Of a DNA stretch of 64,000 nt, positions 53,933 through 64,000 are shown one piece after another. The notes beneath the pieces were generated by a model. The model did no database searches and had not been told where the DNA came from. It saw only the letters and a list, made by a program, of their open reading frames with translations. The number at the start of each line of letters is the position of its first letter. The first letter of the stretch is position 1. A program made the translations under genes and the position numbers. The stretch is from Parapontixanthobacter aurantiacus (lineage in GTDB: Bacteria > Pseudomonadota > Alphaproteobacteria > Sphingomonadales > Sphingomonadaceae). The stretch lies in assembly GCF_009827635.1 (NCBI RefSeq), contig NZ_WTYW01000001.1, positions 762,001-826,000 on the forward strand, read 5' to 3'.

Positions 53933-54035
53933 CTTTCGAACGCGTTTTCAAAAAATAGCGGAGCAAGGCTTGACTGTCTTGGCGATGCTACGTAATTGCG
54001 CCGCCACACCATCGGTCCGGCTCAGCCGGCCTCTT

Positions 54036-54110
54036 GGCCCCTTCGTCTAGCGGTTAGGACGCGGCCCTTTCACGGCTGAAACACGGGTTCGATTCCCGTA
54101 GGGGTCACCA
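54036..54110 (+). tRNA. tRNA-Glu (TTC anticodon), CCA encoded
   Basis: 75 bases with acceptor GGCCCCT/AGGGGTC (one G-U), D-arm CGTCTAGCGGTTAGGACG, anticodon loop CTTTCAC (TTC), T-arm CGGGTTCGATTCCCG and CCA at 54108-54110. Confidence 0.96.
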
Positions 54111-54140
54111 CCTCCACACATTGCTTCGGTAAGAGACCGG

Positions 54141-55928
54141 TCAGTCGGCCCAAGCAGCGTCTTCGAGATGCATTTCCGCTGCGGGACGCGAGCCCCAGTC
54201 ATCGATCTTCACGCGCCCGGCCAGCCACAGCTTGCGCCCCCGCGATGCGTGAAGCAGCGTCTGCCCCATGTCGCTATCCGCAATGCGGAAGGCGATTGCC
54301 TTGAAACTATGACCATCGGCGCCGCGAGCTATCAGGCGAACATGGTCGCTTCCCACGACATCGCATTTCACGAGTTCTACCGGACCAACGGCCACCCGTG
54401 GACCGGGCCAGCCGACACCGTAGGGTCCGGCCAGTTCCATGGCTTCGACCAGTGATGGACTGACACCTCCCGGCGCAAGTCCGAGGTCGAGTGCAACATC
54501 GAGGCTCTGGCGCGCTTGCGCAACCGCTCCTGCCAGGCGCTCGTCGAGCCACGCGGCCAAATCATTCAAACGGTCGGCCTCGATCGTAAGTCCGGCTGCC
54601 ATCGCGTGACCGCCCCCTGCGGCGAGCAAGCCCGCCTCTCGCGCAGCGATAATGGCTGCGCCCAGATCCACCCCCGGTATCGAGCGACCGGAGCCTTTCC
54701 CCTGTCCCGTCGAATTATCGAGCGCGACGACGATCGAGGGCTTGCCGGTCTTTTCCTTCACCCGTCCGGCGACGATCCCGATGACGCCGGGGTGCCAGCC
54801 TTCTCCGGCCAGAACATGCACGGCGTTGTCGCGCTGGCTTTCGAGAAGTTGCTCCGATGCCTCCTGAACTTCGCGTTCGATGGCGCGACGCTCCTCATTG
54901 AGGCCCGAGAGCTGTTCCGCGATGAACTGAGCTTCCTCCCGGTCTTCCGTCGTCAGCAAGCGCACGCCCAAGGTTGATTCTCCGACGCGGCCGCCAGCGT
55001 TTATTCGTGGACCGAGCGCGAAGCCAAGATCGCTGCATACTGGCGCACGCTTCAGGCGACTGGTATCGAGCAGGGCTGCCATTCCGATATTCTGACGCTT
55101 GGCCAGGACTTTGAGACCCTGCGCCACGAAGGCGCGGTTGAGACCCCTCAGTGCCGCGACGTCCGCTACTGTGCCCAACGCGACAAGGTCGAGTAGCGAC
55201 AGGAGGTTGGGCTCTTCGCGCCCATCGAAATAGTCGCGCTGGCGCAATACGCGTACGACTTCGATGGCCAGCAGGAAAGCGACGCCCACGGCTGCCAAGT
55301 GTCCGTGCGATGCCGCAAGGTCGCTTTCGTCGAGACGGTTCGGATTGACCAAGGCGGAGGCGACCGGCAGGTCCGCCGAACATTTGTGGTGATCGACGAC
55401 GATCACGTCGACTCCAGCTTCGTGGGCCATCGCTAGGGCCTCGTGCGCCATCGCCCCACAATCGACCGTAACGACGAGGCTGCTGCCTTGTCGACCCAAT
55501 TCAACCAACGCCGAGCCCGTCGGCCCGTAGCCCTCGAGCAGCCTGTCAGGGATGTAATATTCGGCTTCGACGCCGAGCATTCGCAGCAAGCGTATGAGCA
55601 AGGCTGCACTTGTTGCCCCGTCGACGTCATAATCGCCGTAGATTGTGATTTTTTCCTCGGACAGTATTGCTTGCACGATGCGGTCGGCAGCCGTCGTCAT
55701 GTCGCGAAATTCCGCCGGGTCGGGAAGGAAGCTGCGCAGGGTTGGTTGCCGCTCCCGGTCGAGATCGCTCTCGCTCACGCCACGCGCGCGGAGCAACTGC
55801 GTCACCAGATCCTGCGTCGGATCGGCGGTTCCGCTGCGCATGTCCATATTCCCTCCGCGCCAGCGCCATCGCTTGCCGGACAGCGAACGTTCGACGCCGA
55901 ATGCAGGGGGAGAAAAAGAAGTGTTCAT
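54141..55928 (-). CDS. recJ: single-stranded-DNA-specific exonuclease RecJ
   Basis: A 595-residue 5'-3' ssDNA exonuclease used in recombination and mismatch repair. DHH-domain motifs: ITIYGDYDVDGATS, VTVDCGAM, VIVVDHHK, VNPNR and LGTVADVAAL; DHHA1 region with GEGWHPGVIGIVAGRVKEKTGKP and AGGGHAMAAGLTI, then an OB-fold tail. The ATG at 55928 is used because the FGVERSLSGKRWRWRGGN segment is part of RecJ N-termini in related bacteria. Divergent from the flavodoxin-like gene. Confidence 0.94.
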   Translation of the reverse strand: MNTSFSPPAFGVERSLSGKRWRWRGGNMDMRSGTADPTQDLVTQLLRARGVSESDLDRERQPTLRSFLPDPAEFRDMTTAADRIVQAILSEEKITIYGDYDVDGATSAALLIRLLRMLGVEAEYYIPDRLLEGYGPTGSALVELGRQGSSLVVTVDCGAMAHEALAMAHEAGVDVIVVDHHKCSADLPVASALVNPNRLDESDLAASHGHLAAVGVAFLLAIEVVRVLRQRDYFDGREEPNLLSLLDLVALGTVADVAALRGLNRAFVAQGLKVLAKRQNIGMAALLDTSRLKRAPVCSDLGFALGPRINAGGRVGESTLGVRLLTTEDREEAQFIAEQLSGLNEERRAIEREVQEASEQLLESQRDNAVHVLAGEGWHPGVIGIVAGRVKEKTGKPSIVVALDNSTGQGKGSGRSIPGVDLGAAIIAAREAGLLAAGGGHAMAAGLTIEADRLNDLAAWLDERLAGAVAQARQSLDVALDLGLAPGGVSPSLVEAMELAGPYGVGWPGPRVAVGPVELVKCDVVGSDHVRLIARGADGHSFKAIAFRIADSDMGQTLLHASRGRKLWLAGRVKIDDWGSRPAAEMHLEDAAWAD

Positions 55929-56012
55929 CGGCAGATATCTAGCGCTTCGCGAACCGCAATCAAAGGCCGCGCGTTTGACTTTCCCGCAGCGATGGCGGAG
56001 GTCCGCCCAAGC

Positions 56013-56498
56013 ATGGCAAGTTCGTCACTTTTGATCATCTGGCATAGTCGGACAGGCGCATCTCAAGCGATGGCCAAAAACGCAGCCGAGGCCGCGGGCG
56101 AGGAAGCCCGGTTGCTCCCCGCCGAGAAGGTGGAACCGGCGGACCTTCTCGACGCGGGCGGCTTCCTGTTCGTCTGTCCCGAAAACCTCGCCAGCATGAG
56201 CGGCATGATGAAGGACATGTTCGACCGCTGCTATTACCCCTGCCTCGGCAAGCTCGAAGGACGCCCCTTCGCGACATTGATCGCGGCAGGATCGGACGGT
56301 GAGGGAGCCCAGCGTCAGATCGACCGCATAGCGAAAGGCTGGCGACTGAAGCGCATCGCTGAACCGGTAATCTTCAATTTCGATGCGCAGGAACCCGAGG
56401 CGATACTGGCGGAGAAAACGCTGGACGAGGAGCGACGGAAGCAATGCCGCGAACTCGGCGAAGCCATGGCCGAAGGATTGCGCGCCGGCATCTTCTGA
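56013..56498 (+). CDS. flavodoxin/NADPH-dependent FMN reductase-like protein
   Basis: A 161-residue single-domain protein with the flavodoxin-like fold. It opens with LLIIWHSRTGASQAMA, where SRTGAS is the FMN phosphate loop, and continues with GGFLFVCPENLASMSGMMKDMFDRCYYP, resembling the second flavin loop. GGAGG lies upstream of the ATG at 56013. It may be a quinone or flavin reductase; electron partner unknown. Convergent with, and touching, the nitronate-monooxygenase-like gene. Confidence 0.75.
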   Translation: MASSSLLIIWHSRTGASQAMAKNAAEAAGEEARLLPAEKVEPADLLDAGGFLFVCPENLASMSGMMKDMFDRCYYPCLGKLEGRPFATLIAAGSDGEGAQRQIDRIAKGWRLKRIAEPVIFNFDAQEPEAILAEKTLDEERRKQCRELGEAMAEGLRAGIF

Positions 56499-57482
56499 TC
56501 AGCGCCGCGGGAAGGCCTCCGACGCTTCGAAAAGTTGCTTCTTCGCTTCGTCATATTCGCGCGCCAGCCGTTCGACCTGATCAGCCACGCTTCCAACCGA
56601 CTTGATCGGTCCGTTGCCTTGCCCTGCGCCCCAGATGTCCTTCCAGGCCTTGGCCTTCGTATTTCCTCCCGATCCGAAGTTCATCTTGCTCGGATCGCTT
56701 TCGGGCAGGTCGTCCGGATCGAGCCCGGCATTCTCGATCGATTTCCGCAAGTAGTTTCCATGCACGCCGGTAAAGAGGTTGGAATAGACGATGTCGCTCG
56801 AATTGGCCTCGACGATCGCGTTCTTGTAGCCTTCGTCGGCGTTTGCTTCCTCGGTCGCGATCCAGGCCGAACCCATATAGGCTAAATCCGCGCCGAGAGC
56901 CTGGGCTGCCAGAATGGAGCGGCCATGTGCGATCGAGCCGGACAGCGCGATCGGGCCGTCGAACCACTCCCGGATGTCCTGCATCAGCGCGAAGGGCGAG
57001 ATCGTGCCTGCGTGACCTCCTGCTCCGGCAGCGACGGGAATGAGCCCGTCCGCGCCTTTCTCGATAGCCTTGCGCGCGAACCGGTCGTTGATCACGTCGT
57101 GCAGCACGATGCCGCCCCAGCGATGGGCCGCCTCGAAGATTTCCTCCCTCGCACCCAATGAGGTTATCATCATCGGCACCTGCCATTTTTCGCAGAGCGC
57201 GACGTCCTCCTCCAACCGGTTGTTCGTCTTGTGGACGATCTGGTTGACGGCGAAGGGCGCGACCGGCGCGTCGGGATTGTCGCGGCGAAAGGCGGACAGT
57301 TCTTCGGTTATCTGATGAAGCCACTCGTCGAGCATGGATGCGGGGCGCGCGTTGAGTGCGGGAAAACTGCCGACGATCCCGGCCTTGCATTGCGCGATGA
57401 CCAGTTCGGGGCCGGAGACGATAAACAGGGGCGCTCCGATGACCGGCAGGCGCATCTTGTCGAAGGGCGGCTTCGCAAACAC
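56499..57482 (-). CDS. nitronate monooxygenase-family flavoprotein
   Basis: A 327-residue TIM-barrel FMN protein of the 2-nitropropane dioxygenase/NMO family. Evidence: LPVIGAPLFIVSGPELVIA at the N-terminus, PFAVNQIVHKTN, the flavin phosphate loop GLIPVAAGAGGHAGT and ALSGSIAHGRSILAAQALGADLAYMGSAWIATEEA. The family oxidises alkyl nitronates, but many members are uncharacterised. I prefer the GTG at 57482 (GGAG 7 bases upstream) to a TTG at 57500. It is followed on the same strand side by the amidohydrolase 47 bp upstream. Confidence 0.86.
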   Translation of the reverse strand: MFAKPPFDKMRLPVIGAPLFIVSGPELVIAQCKAGIVGSFPALNARPASMLDEWLHQITEELSAFRRDNPDAPVAPFAVNQIVHKTNNRLEEDVALCEKWQVPMMITSLGAREEIFEAAHRWGGIVLHDVINDRFARKAIEKGADGLIPVAAGAGGHAGTISPFALMQDIREWFDGPIALSGSIAHGRSILAAQALGADLAYMGSAWIATEEANADEGYKNAIVEANSSDIVYSNLFTGVHGNYLRKSIENAGLDPDDLPESDPSKMNFGSGGNTKAKAWKDIWGAGQGNGPIKSVGSVADQVERLAREYDEAKKQLFEASEAFPRR

Positions 57483-57529
57483 TCTCGTTCTCCGTTTCAA
57501 ATGAAAACCGACTGGCAGGCTTTAGGCAA

Positions 57530-58579
57530 TCAGGCCGTTTCTAGCAAATGTTCGATACCGTAGAACGAAGCCGCCGAGCCGGCATAGAGTGCCGCCTTTT
57601 CATCATCGCTCGCATCGGCGGTGAGGTGCTTGAACGCGTTCCACAGCACCGGATAGGTCGCACCCCACCGATCGACGGGGAAGTTGCTTTCGAACATGGC
57701 TCTTTCGGGCCCGAAGGCTTCGATGCACGTTTCGATATAGGGACGCCATAGACGTGCGAGCGTTTCGCTTTCGCATCCGGCTTCCGGACCTTCTTCAGGC
57801 AATCCGCAGGTCGCCATGCCGAGCCCTCCCAGCTTGACGACGACATTCTCGCATTTGGCCAGTTCGCGAATGCCCGCTCGCCAGCGTTCGAAGTTCTCGT
57901 CGAGTTTGCCGCGATAGGAGGCGATACCAATGGGCGTCCCGCAATGATCGAGGCAAATCGGCTGATCGGGGAAGCTGCGCGCGAGTTCGATCACGTCGCC
58001 CAATTGCGGTTCGAGCACCCAAGCATCGAAGGTCAGACCGCGCTTGCCGAGTTCGGCGAACCCTTTGCGGAAGTCATCCTGACGCAGCAGACCCTCCGGC
58101 GCATGAAATGGCGGACCCAGAACCTCGGCGTCCGCGTCCCAAGCCGCCTGATGCCGGATACCGCGAAACCGCCCATTCCCTGCTTCGATCAAAGCGTCGA
58201 GCACTTCGCCCGCCTTTTCGCCTCGTTGCAGGTCGGCGTGACCGACAATACCGGCGCAGGGAGCGAATTGCCCATACAGTCCGCTCGCGCCCTGTGCGGC
58301 GACACCGTTCACATATTCGACTTCGCCGACGACCTTGAGCTCGGCCGGTCGGCGCGCATCGTAGAACGCGCCGCATTCCATGAAGACCGTGCCGATGATG
58401 TTGTGACCGGTCCGGGTGTCATCCAGCAGGCTGTCGAAATTGTAGTAGGGCGCGCAGCGAAGGGTCTGAATGAACGGATGATCGACCTCGGCCAATGCTG
58501 GTAGAAGGGGCCTAAGATCCCATAGGTGATGATGCGGATCGATGATCGGCAGGTCGGGCTCGAGTATCGTTTCCGTCAT
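57530..58579 (-). CDS. amidohydrolase-2 family protein (COG3618, lactonase-like)
   Basis: A 349-residue metal-dependent hydrolase with a TIM-barrel. The N-terminal metal motif IIDPHHHLWDL, then GIRHQAAWD, QPICLDHCGTPIG and a C-terminal FESNFPVDRWGATYPVLWNAF (the Asp metal ligand region) match COG3618, which includes 2-pyrone-4,6-dicarboxylate and sugar lactonases. The specific substrate is not evident; the neighbouring NMO-like gene may belong to the same operon. A short tandem repeat lies just upstream of the start. Confidence 0.84.
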   Translation of the reverse strand: MTETILEPDLPIIDPHHHLWDLRPLLPALAEVDHPFIQTLRCAPYYNFDSLLDDTRTGHNIIGTVFMECGAFYDARRPAELKVVGEVEYVNGVAAQGASGLYGQFAPCAGIVGHADLQRGEKAGEVLDALIEAGNGRFRGIRHQAAWDADAEVLGPPFHAPEGLLRQDDFRKGFAELGKRGLTFDAWVLEPQLGDVIELARSFPDQPICLDHCGTPIGIASYRGKLDENFERWRAGIRELAKCENVVVKLGGLGMATCGLPEEGPEAGCESETLARLWRPYIETCIEAFGPERAMFESNFPVDRWGATYPVLWNAFKHLTADASDDEKAALYAGSAASFYGIEHLLETA

Positions 58580-58607
58580 TCTTGTTCATCCTCCCTGCGT
58601 GTTATCT

Positions 58608-58634
58608 GAACCGATGGAACACATGGAACACTGT
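58608..58634 (+). repeat. three 9-bp tandem repeats (GAAC-n5)
   Basis: GAACCGATG, GAACACATG and GAACACTGT follow one another without gaps in the intergenic region 30 bases upstream of the amidohydrolase ATG. The GAAC spacing is 5 bases, not the 7 of a LexA box. Possible operator; function unknown. Confidence 0.4.
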
Positions 58635-58749
58635 CCTGGGGAAGGAGACCAGCTTTCTTGCCGATCCTTATTCCCGGTCATGCAGCCAATCGTTTCGCGT
58701 GCTTCATCGCGCCACCCTAGCCGAACGGTCCGCGTTAGGAAATCGAGCC

Positions 58750-60453
58750 TTAACAAGCATCCTTGCTCAGCGCTGCGGCAGCATTTGCGGCACTGAGAAC
58801 CGCTCGCACGCTGGCCGTGGCGACATCCTCGTCGATCCCGCAGCCCCATACGGTCCCACCGCCATCCATCGTGCATTCGAGATAGGCGGCGGCCTGCGCA
58901 TCGGTTCCCTTGCCGATTGCATGCTCGGAATAGTCCTGCACTTCGATCGCCACGCCGAAGCTGTCGCGCAAGGTCGCAATCACTGACGAGATAAGCCCGT
59001 TGCCGCGACCGCTGACACTTTGTTCCTTTCCGTCGACTGCAATCGTACCGCTGAAGATCCGCGTACCGTCGCCGGCCCGGCTTTCCTCGTATTCGACGAG
59101 CTGGAAGTGCTTGTCGCTCGTCTGCACGTAATATGTCCGGCGAAAGACATCCCAGATGTCCGCTGCATTGAGTTCGCGGCCCGCCTGATCCGCCAATGCC
59201 TGTACCTGACGGGAGAAGTCGGCCTGCATCCGTTTGGGCAATTTCAGTCCCTGATCCTGTTCGAGCACCCAGGCAAAGCCGCCTTTGCCGCTTTGCGAAT
59301 TGACGCGGATGACCGCCTCGTAGGTGCGTCCCAGATCGGCGGGATCGATAGGAAGATACGGTATTCGCCAGGCATCGTCGTTCTGCCGCTCGCGCGCGGC
59401 AAAGCCCTTCTTGATGGCATCCTGATGACTGCCGGAAAAAGCGGTGTAAACGAGTTCGCCGCCATAAGGATGGCGTTGATGCACCGGCAGCTGGTTGCAG
59501 TACTCCACGATCTCTATCACCCGGTCGATGTCGGAGAAATTGAGCCCAGGATCAATGCCTTGGGTATACATGTTCAGGGCGACCGTCACGAGGCAGCAAT
59601 TACCGGTCCGCTCGCCATTTCCGAATAGGCAACCCTCGATGCGGTCCGCGCCCGCCATCAGGCCAAGTTCCGCCGCCGCGACGCCGGTTCCCCGGTCGTT
59701 ATGCGTATGCAGCGAGACGACGGCGGCATCGCGGTCCGGCAGGTTGCGACAGAAATACTCGATCTGGTCGGCATAGATGTTCGGCGTCGCCGCTTCGACC
59801 GTCGCAGGAAGGTTGAGGATGATGGGCTTTTCGGACGTCGGTTTGAGCACCTCCATCACGCTGGCGCATACCTCGATCGAAAAATCGAGTTCGGCGGTGG
59901 AGAAAGTCTCGGGCGAATACTGAAAGTTCCAGTCGGTCCCGCTCCTCGCTTCGGCCTCTTCGCGCATGATGCGGGCACCATCGATCGCGATCTGGCGCAC
60001 CTGCTCCCGGCTCATCCCGAAAACGATGTCGCGCCATGCCGGGCTTACCGCGTTGTAGAGATGAACGATGGCCGAGCGCGCGCCTTCGAGGCTCGCGAAA
60101 CTCGTGCGGATCAGGTCCTCGCGACTTTGGGTGAGAACCTGCACGGTGACGTCCTCGGGTATACGCCCGGAGCGAACGAGACCCTGTATGAAATCGAACT
60201 CGGTCGTGCCGGCGCTGGGAAAGCCGACCTCGATCTCCTTCACACCGATTTCCACCAGCAGGTCGAAGAAACGGTTCTTCTTCACCGCGTCCATCGGATC
60301 GACGATGGCCTGGTTTCCGTCGCGCAGGTCGGTCGACAGCCAGCGCGGCGGGGTCGTGATCCGGCGGCTCGGCCATTGGCGGTCGGGAAGGTCGATGGGG
60401 GGGAAGGGCCGGTATTTTCGGGAAGGGTCCGGCATCAGGGATGTGCGGGGCAT
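58750..60453 (-). CDS. leuA: 2-isopropylmalate synthase (long form)
   Basis: A 567-residue LeuA, the first committed step of leucine synthesis (2-oxoisovalerate plus acetyl-CoA). Catalytic motifs: STDLRDGNQAIVDPM (LRDG), EVGFPSAGTTEFDF, the metal-binding HTHNDRGTG (HxH) and the GCLFGNGERTGN loop. The C-terminal LeuA dimer/regulatory domain (about 430-567) is present and should bind leucine. The N-terminus with KYRPFPPIDLPDRQWPSRRI is that of the long TIGR00970-type enzyme shared with actinobacteria and yeast. Start ATG 60453; an ATG at 60435 would remove six residues. The 184 bp upstream show no clear attenuator. Confidence 0.94.
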   Translation of the reverse strand: MPRTSLMPDPSRKYRPFPPIDLPDRQWPSRRITTPPRWLSTDLRDGNQAIVDPMDAVKKNRFFDLLVEIGVKEIEVGFPSAGTTEFDFIQGLVRSGRIPEDVTVQVLTQSREDLIRTSFASLEGARSAIVHLYNAVSPAWRDIVFGMSREQVRQIAIDGARIMREEAEARSGTDWNFQYSPETFSTAELDFSIEVCASVMEVLKPTSEKPIILNLPATVEAATPNIYADQIEYFCRNLPDRDAAVVSLHTHNDRGTGVAAAELGLMAGADRIEGCLFGNGERTGNCCLVTVALNMYTQGIDPGLNFSDIDRVIEIVEYCNQLPVHQRHPYGGELVYTAFSGSHQDAIKKGFAARERQNDDAWRIPYLPIDPADLGRTYEAVIRVNSQSGKGGFAWVLEQDQGLKLPKRMQADFSRQVQALADQAGRELNAADIWDVFRRTYYVQTSDKHFQLVEYEESRAGDGTRIFSGTIAVDGKEQSVSGRGNGLISSVIATLRDSFGVAIEVQDYSEHAIGKGTDAQAAAYLECTMDGGGTVWGCGIDEDVATASVRAVLSAANAAAALSKDAC

Positions 60454-60637
60454 GAATCGGCTCGAAATGGCTATTAAACGAAAGGCGGCGCTGGTCAGAC
60501 CCTTGAACGTTCCATGCCGTCCGTCCAGGAAAGCACGCTCACGCCCAAGGGCGCGTAAGTCGTAGCGTCGTGTCGTTCCGTTCGATCATTGCGCGGATCG
60601 TATGGCCGCAAGTAGCAATCTTGTCCAGACGAAACTC

Positions 60638-61021
60638 CTAACCGCAACGAACGGTCTGGATCACGCCCTCCTCGTCGAGCGAGATCGTGAGGCGTCGCGG
60701 ATTGACCTCATCATTCTCCGTTTCGTCCGGGCTTATCCAGCGAACGGTCACGAGAGGCGCGACCGCGCTCAGCAGTTCGCCGCGCGTTTCCGAGGTCGCT
60801 TCCTGTCCGACGAACGGTCGGGCGAGACCGGCATTGCAGCCGGCCTCGTCCGTAACGCCGATGGGCTCGCGATTGGGCTCTCGGCTATATTCGAACTCGG
60901 GAATATTGACTTCGGATGGCTGCGCCACCGTTTCGCCATCATCGTCGACGGGCGTGGATTCGCTACATCCGGCGAGAAGGACGGCAACGGCGGCAAGGGC
61001 GGGGGCAAAAGCAAAACGCAT
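60638..61021 (-). CDS. second I78-family inhibitor-like lipoprotein
   Basis: A 127-residue lipoprotein with lipobox Cys19 (VLLAGC). The C-terminal domain shows the I78 layout: CNAGLARPFVGQEATSE, a middle VRWI and the end NPRRLTISLDEEG...VRCG, i.e. the RRLT...D(E/N)xG and terminal CG. The acidic linker (about 20-65) holds the domain off the membrane. The ATG at 61021 is used; the preceding TTG codon is in frame. It shares the fold of the 7.2 kb lipoprotein but only modest identity. Sits between yceI-like and leuA on the same strand. Confidence 0.75.
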   Translation of the reverse strand: MRFAFAPALAAVAVLLAGCSESTPVDDDGETVAQPSEVNIPEFEYSREPNREPIGVTDEAGCNAGLARPFVGQEATSETRGELLSAVAPLVTVRWISPDETENDEVNPRRLTISLDEEGVIQTVRCG

Positions 61022-61110
61022 CAAGATTTTCTCCAGTCGATCGCTATTCCGAACGACAGGCGAGCCGAAGACGTTCCTTAAATGCGGTGCGACCCGAAGA
61101 GGACGGGCCG

Positions 61111-61767
61111 TCAGCCGTCCTTTTCGAACGCAATCGTGATGTTGAGATCGACCGTGTCACCGATGGCCTGCATCCCGTAATCGATGCCGAATTCAGAGCG
61201 ATCGATGGAGGTCTCCGCTTCGAAGCCCACGGTCTCCGCCTGGTTCATCGGGTTCGTTCCCGCCCCTGTCAGACGCGCATTGAGGGTCACCGGGCGCGTG
61301 ACGCCATTCATCGTCAGATTGCCCTCGATCATCGCGCTCCTTCTGTCGGCGGCGACATCGACCGAGGTCGATTCGAAGGTTGCCGGTTCGGGGTTCGGAC
61401 CGAAGAAATCAGGCTCGCCGCCATCTGCCCCCGGACGCAACAGGTGGTCGCGCAACTCGGAGCTCGGCACGGTTACGGCAGCAATAGGGATCGTCACGGA
61501 TACGGACGACTGGTCCGGGTTCTCCGTATCGAGCCTCAGCGTGCCCGAAACGTCGCCGAAGATGCCGAGATAGTCGTTGAAACCGAAATGAAGCACGCGC
61601 CAGCCGACCATGCTGTGCGCCGAATCCACAGAGTAGGTTCCGCCGCTAATCGTCGAGATGTCGACGGCAGCGTTCGGCTCGTTCGCAGCCATGTCCTGCG
61701 CGCTGACCGTGGCGAAGGCGAGCGTGGCGGCGGCGCCGCCGGCTAGAATATGGCGAAATGACAGCAT
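61111..61767 (-). CDS. YceI-family periplasmic protein
   Basis: A 218-residue secreted protein with a signal peptide ending near VSA-Q and a YceI lipocalin-like beta barrel. Marks are YSVDSAHSMVGWRVLHFGFNDYLGIFGDVSGTL, VTIPIAAV, FFGPNPEPATFEST, IEGNLTMNGVTRPVTLNARL and a final RSEFGIDYGM...DLNITI. YceI proteins bind isoprenoid lipids such as polyprenyl or ubiquinone precursors. It lies 48 bp downstream of ilvC on the same strand. Confidence 0.9.
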   Translation of the reverse strand: MLSFRHILAGGAAATLAFATVSAQDMAANEPNAAVDISTISGGTYSVDSAHSMVGWRVLHFGFNDYLGIFGDVSGTLRLDTENPDQSSVSVTIPIAAVTVPSSELRDHLLRPGADGGEPDFFGPNPEPATFESTSVDVAADRRSAMIEGNLTMNGVTRPVTLNARLTGAGTNPMNQAETVGFEAETSIDRSEFGIDYGMQAIGDTVDLNITIAFEKDG

Positions 61768-61814
61768 CGGGTGTTTCCTTGTCGGTTCAGGGAAGGGGGA
61801 ACGCCAAACTGGCG

Positions 61815-63413
<1,599 letters not shown>

Positions 63414-63417
<4 letters not shown>

Positions 63418-64000
63418 ACGAGCGCCTTTGCTTCATTGCCGATGACATTGTCGACCCGGTCGCCATGCAGAAGCATCTCGGTATGCGCAGCCCCGCTCGG
63501 GATCATGGGCAGGCAGTTGGCGTCCTTCGATACCTGGCAGTCGACGATGACCGGACCGTCATGCGCGATCATCGCCTCGATCCCTGCGTCGAGTTCCGCC
63601 TCTTGCGTGATGCGGATCCCCTTCCAGCCATAGGCCTCGGCCAGGCGGACGAAATCGGGCAGGCTGTCGGAATAGGAATTGGAGTAGCGCGAATCGTAGT
63701 TCAGCTCCTGCCACTGCCGGACCATTCCCATATACTCGTTGTTGAGAATGAAGATCTTGACCGGCAGGCGATACTGGCTCGCCGTGCCGAGCTCCTGGAT
63801 GTTCATCTGGATGCTTGCCTCGCCGGCAATGTCGATAACGAGCGCGCCCGGATTGCCGAGTTGCGCGCCGATCGCGGCGGGCAGGCCGTAGCCCATCGTG
63901 CCGAGGCCGCCGCTCGTCAGCCACTTGTTGGGACCGGTAAAGCCGTAATACTGGGCCGCCCACATCTGGTGCTGGCCGACCTCGGTCGTGATGATTGGAT
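63414..64000 (-). CDS. ilvB: acetolactate synthase large subunit, C-terminal part (5' end outside window)
   Basis: The last about 195 residues of IlvB/IlvI, which condenses pyruvate units to acetolactate with TDP. The visible C-terminal TDP domain has [31 protein letters not shown], the TDP/Mg region [12 protein letters not shown] and the [17 protein letters not shown] segment. The N-terminus lies beyond the right edge. It overlaps ilvN by 4 bases. Confidence 0.96.

Noticed and set aside
58608-58629. SOS box at the GAAC repeats
   Set aside because: Spacing between GAAC elements is 5 bases, not 7.
60454-60637. Leucine attenuator before leuA
   Set aside because: Short frames in this gap lack a run of Leu codons, and the only hairpin (CGCCC/GGGCG) is short and has no T-tract.

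Overview
The window looks like part of a chromosome from a free-living, aerobic, Gram-negative alphaproteobacterium, most likely of the order Sphingomonadales (Sphingomonadaceae or Erythrobacteraceae). This rests on the zapA / 6S RNA / 5-formyl-THF cyclo-ligase arrangement, a DUF2842 protein, an ScfR-type regulator divergent from isocitrate lyase, a PrsK/PrsR (PEP-CTERM/exosortase-associated) two-component pair, a GAAC-N7-GAAC (alphaproteobacterial LexA) box, and generally high GC. I cannot name the genus. I see no phage, insertion sequence, integron or CRISPR array; coding density is high, with many ATGA stop/start overlaps. Both window ends cut genes (recG on the left, ilvB on the right).

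Layout. 0-9.5 kb: the end of recG, a low-molecular-weight phosphatase, a DUF885 metallopeptidase, a large autotransporter serine protease, then (opposite strand) an ABC1/UbiB-like kinase with an I78 protease-inhibitor lipoprotein, and a DUF3429 membrane protein. 9.5-17.4 kb: tRNA-Pro, thyA, a branched-chain 2-oxoacid dehydrogenase operon (E1alpha, E1beta, E2), tRNA-Asp, then on the minus strand a coiled-coil protein, zapA, 6S RNA, 5-FCL, DUF2842 and an Fpg-like glycosylase. 17.5-23.7 kb: a central-carbon block (tkt, gap, pgk, class I fba) followed by thiE. 23.7-27.5 kb: two cell-wall enzymes (L,D-transpeptidase lipoprotein, M23 peptidase), a small secreted unknown, efp and an inositol-monophosphatase-like gene.

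27.6-42.9 kb: tRNA-Leu, an SLC13-type permease with an M20 amidohydrolase, aceA plus a 57-residue protein divergent from its likely ScfR regulator, prsK-prsR, an SBF-like transporter, DUF475, panB, an NSS-type sodium symporter and a PPOX-fold stress protein. 43.1-46.6 kb: the most interesting segment, a putative SOS-controlled operon of a radical-SAM protein and a DUF4130-UdgX fusion carrying the KRRIH loop, followed closely by an extensin-family gene. 46.6-53.9 kb: a complete phosphate module (phoR, pstSCAB, phoU, phoB). 54-64 kb: tRNA-Glu, recJ, a flavodoxin-like protein, a nitronate-monooxygenase-like protein, an amidohydrolase, leuA, a second I78 lipoprotein, a YceI-family protein, and ilvC, ilvN, ilvB.

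How the parts fit: tkt-gap-pgk-fba, aceA and the Bkd complex describe carbon flow through lower glycolysis/gluconeogenesis, the glyoxylate shunt and branched-chain amino acid breakdown. ilvBNC-leuA is the opposing biosynthetic arm. The Pst-Pho genes sense and import phosphate. The rSAM/UdgX pair is a probable DNA-damage response unit whose chemistry is not established. All functions are read from sequence motifs and family knowledge; no searches were run.
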